Source of the DNA: an uncultured Flammeovirgaceae bacterium
Lineage (GTDB): Bacteria; Bacteroidota; Bacteroidia; Cytophagales; Cyclobacteriaceae
NCBI GenBank assembly: GCA_946480685.1
Contig: CAMLLI010000303.1
Coordinates: 1-5,983, forward strand
Reading direction: 5' to 3'
Length of the DNA: 5,983 nucleotides
Every line of letters begins with the position of its first letter. Within the stretch, counting starts at the first letter, position 1. The notes below the pieces were generated by a model. The model did not search any database and was not told the DNA's origin. It worked only from the letters and a program-made list of their open reading frames with translations. Below, in pieces: positions 4,489 through 5,983 of this stretch. The position numbers were made by a program, and so were the translations under genes.

Positions 4489-5983
4489 ATTTCACATACA
4501 CTGCTTCGCTCACCGCAGATACTCCATTTTCATTAAATGCTTCTATAGCAAAATAATAACTTACGCCTTTTGTCAGGGCGCGTACTTCGAGGGACTCAGG
4601 TTGGTCTGCGAAGACCTGGTAGGTTTGGTATAGTTTATCTTTGGCTATTCCCCAGAGTATATTGTAGCCGGTAGCTCCGGGTACTTTTTGCCATTTTACA
4701 AAGGCGTTGCGCGGATCGCTGTCGCGGACTGCGGTAAATTTAGCAGGTGTCTTGGGGGCCTTGCCGCTGCCTTTTCCGAATACGCGTATATCGCTGATCG
4801 CGAGATTTGGCGAGGCTACATATATATGTTCGTATTTGATATAGCGGGCTTTTACCGGTTGTGGCAACTCCAGGTACGCATTGGGGCGATCGCGCTTTTC
4901 GTTACTCAGATCAAATTCTTTTTTCCATTGCTTGCCGTCTGCAGAAGTATATATTCTGAACTGGGTATAGATCTTCGGGTCAAAGCCATCGTAGATGTTT
5001 GATTTATAGTCGGTGAAATTTACCTGAATGGCATGTATCGTTTGTACCTGTTGTAAATCGATCGTGACGCTCTCGCCTTCTTTATTCTGTTTTGCTACCC
5101 AGAAGGTGCGCGGATTCTCATCGGTAATGTTGGCTACTGTAAAGGTGTCCAATACAGATGATGCTGTAGCGGGCTTCTTATAAGACAGCAGCATCCACCC
5201 GGTGAAGAGTTCATCTTTACTTTGCCATTTCTTTGTTGGCAAGTGATGCGGCAGATCACCAAAGCGTGTATTGGCAAACATCTGTCCATCCTTATCAAAA
5301 CCGGTTGGAAACATCGCGATGCGTCTTTCAAAATTCCAGTTCACAGCAACCCACGGTGTACCGGTGTTCCAATAGTTACCATAGTTGTCCTGAAATGTAT
5401 TACCATGCCCGGCACCCGTTACGAAGCCACCGGGTTTATACGATATAGGGTTGTAAGGCGCATACGTAAAAGGACCAAGCGGATGATCGCCTACGTATGT
5501 ACCGTTGGCATATACATTATACTCTGTGCCGGGCGCACCATACTGAAGATAATATTTACCGTTATGCTTGGTCATCCAGGCGCCTTCTGTAAATGGCGTT
5601 ATCGTAGAGCGATGATCGCGACCAAAGCGCTCCCACCCGTGTTCTTCCGGATGCAGGTATATCAACTCTTTATAGTCACCTTTATACTTGAGACGAAGGT
5701 TTTTGTCTAGTTCACTTCCATAGATAGGATGTACATTCGAAGAGCCCCAGTACATATACCACTTGTCCAATTCTTCATCGTAGAAAAGCGCAGGGTCCCA
5801 GGGACCTACGTCTTTCGGTAAACGTGGCAGCCAGCGGTTATAGAAATATAGTTTACCATTTTCAGGCGTAGTGGTAAATAATATAGGGCGCTGCTCGAAT
5901 GTAGACTGAAACAAATACAGTGTATCACGAACGGAGATGGCGGCCGGGGCACACATGTCTTCCATCGGCCACTTGTTCGGCAC
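4487..5983 (-). CDS. GH43-type glycoside hydrolase with discoidin (F5/8 type C) and fibronectin III domains (N-terminus cut by window edge)
   Basis: The visible 498 codons run to a TAG at 4489-4487. The codon at the right edge is GTG inside an open frame and is probably an internal valine: a signal peptide and the first part of the propeller are missing. Residues 1 to about 255 of the visible part resemble a GH43 five-bladed propeller: PMEDMCAPAA (6-15), WDPALFYDEE (62-71) with D63 as likely pKa-modulating aspartate, WGSSNVHPIYG (79-89), TEGAWMTKHNGKYYL (132-146) with E133 as likely general acid, and GAGHGNTF (190-197) with H193 near the central metal site of the fold. The usual catalytic-base aspartate would lie outside the window. 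Residues about 265-405 form a discoidin-like domain (SVTIDLQQVQTIHAIQV, YIKYEHIYVASPNLAISDIRVFG), and 412-498 a fibronectin III domain (TAVRDSDPRNAFVKWQKVPG to the end). GH43 enzymes act mostly on arabinans, arabinoxylans and xylo- or galacto-oligosaccharides by inversion; the exact target is not visible. It converges on the esterase gene. Confidence 0.87.
   Translation of the reverse strand: MPNKWPMEDMCAPAAISVRDTLYLFQSTFEQRPILFTTTPENGKLYFYNRWLPRLPKDVGPWDPALFYDEELDKWYMYWGSSNVHPIYGSELDKNLRLKYKGDYKELIYLHPEEHGWERFGRDHRSTITPFTEGAWMTKHNGKYYLQYGAPGTEYNVYANGTYVGDHPLGPFTYAPYNPISYKPGGFVTGAGHGNTFQDNYGNYWNTGTPWVAVNWNFERRIAMFPTGFDKDGQMFANTRFGDLPHHLPTKKWQSKDELFTGWMLLSYKKPATASSVLDTFTVANITDENPRTFWVAKQNKEGESVTIDLQQVQTIHAIQVNFTDYKSNIYDGFDPKIYTQFRIYTSADGKQWKKEFDLSNEKRDRPNAYLELPQPVKARYIKYEHIYVASPNLAISDIRVFGKGSGKAPKTPAKFTAVRDSDPRNAFVKWQKVPGATGYNILWGIAKDKLYQTYQVFADQPESLEVRALTKGVSYYFAIEAFNENGVSAVSEAVYVK

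Noticed and set aside
4356..4556. Plus-strand open frame of 66 codons across the repeat and the GH43 end
   Set aside because: It begins inside the inner repeat arm and runs through the repeat into antisense coding sequence; nothing supports it as a gene.
5222..5710. Plus-strand open frame of 162 codons opposite the GH43 gene
   Set aside because: The opposite strand carries continuous GH43 motifs, and this frame has no signal peptide, domain or plausible start context.

Overview
The window looks like a carbohydrate-degradation locus from a member of the Bacteroidota, probably near Chitinophagaceae; the assignment is inferred. The grounds are a lipoprotein GH3 enzyme of Bacteroidota style, a modular GH43 protein, a Nudix-type regulator, start codons without a clear Shine-Dalgarno sequence, and promoter-like sites that loosely fit the Bacteroidota -33/-7 pattern. 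No SusC/SusD pair, sigma/anti-sigma pair, transposase, tRNA or rRNA is visible, so this is either part of a larger polysaccharide-utilisation region or a stand-alone enzyme cluster.

Layout. At the left edge (1-380, minus strand, cut by the edge) lies the N-terminal part of a Nudix-domain protein. Its Nudix box has lost key catalytic glutamates, as in Nudix-derived transcription regulators of the NrtR/AraR type. A divergent intergenic region (381-515) carries a compact cluster of palindromes and ACACAA half-sites, then a GH3 glycoside hydrolase lipoprotein (516-2396, plus). A strong intrinsic terminator (2421-2452) separates it from a secreted alpha/beta-hydrolase esterase (2552-4210, plus), whose true ATG lies three codons inside the longest open frame. 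The far right (4487-5983, minus, cut by the edge) is a GH43-type enzyme with a discoidin (F5/8 type C) domain and a fibronectin type III domain.

Between the convergent esterase and GH43 genes sits the most unusual structure in the window: a nested, near-symmetrical palindrome (4257-4488) built from 7-base units. Each side has three AGCTNNN units and five AGAANNN units, around a small perfect hairpin. The GH43 stop codon lies at its right boundary, sharing two bases with the first unit.

How the genes may work together (inference): GH43 and the esterase would trim side groups or short glycans outside the cytoplasm, the membrane-anchored GH3 would release monosaccharides from the non-reducing end, and the Nudix-type protein could sense a sugar and control the divergent promoter. 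Substrates cannot be fixed from sequence alone; arabinose- or xylose-containing plant polysaccharide is a reasonable guess from the GH43/GH3/regulator combination.
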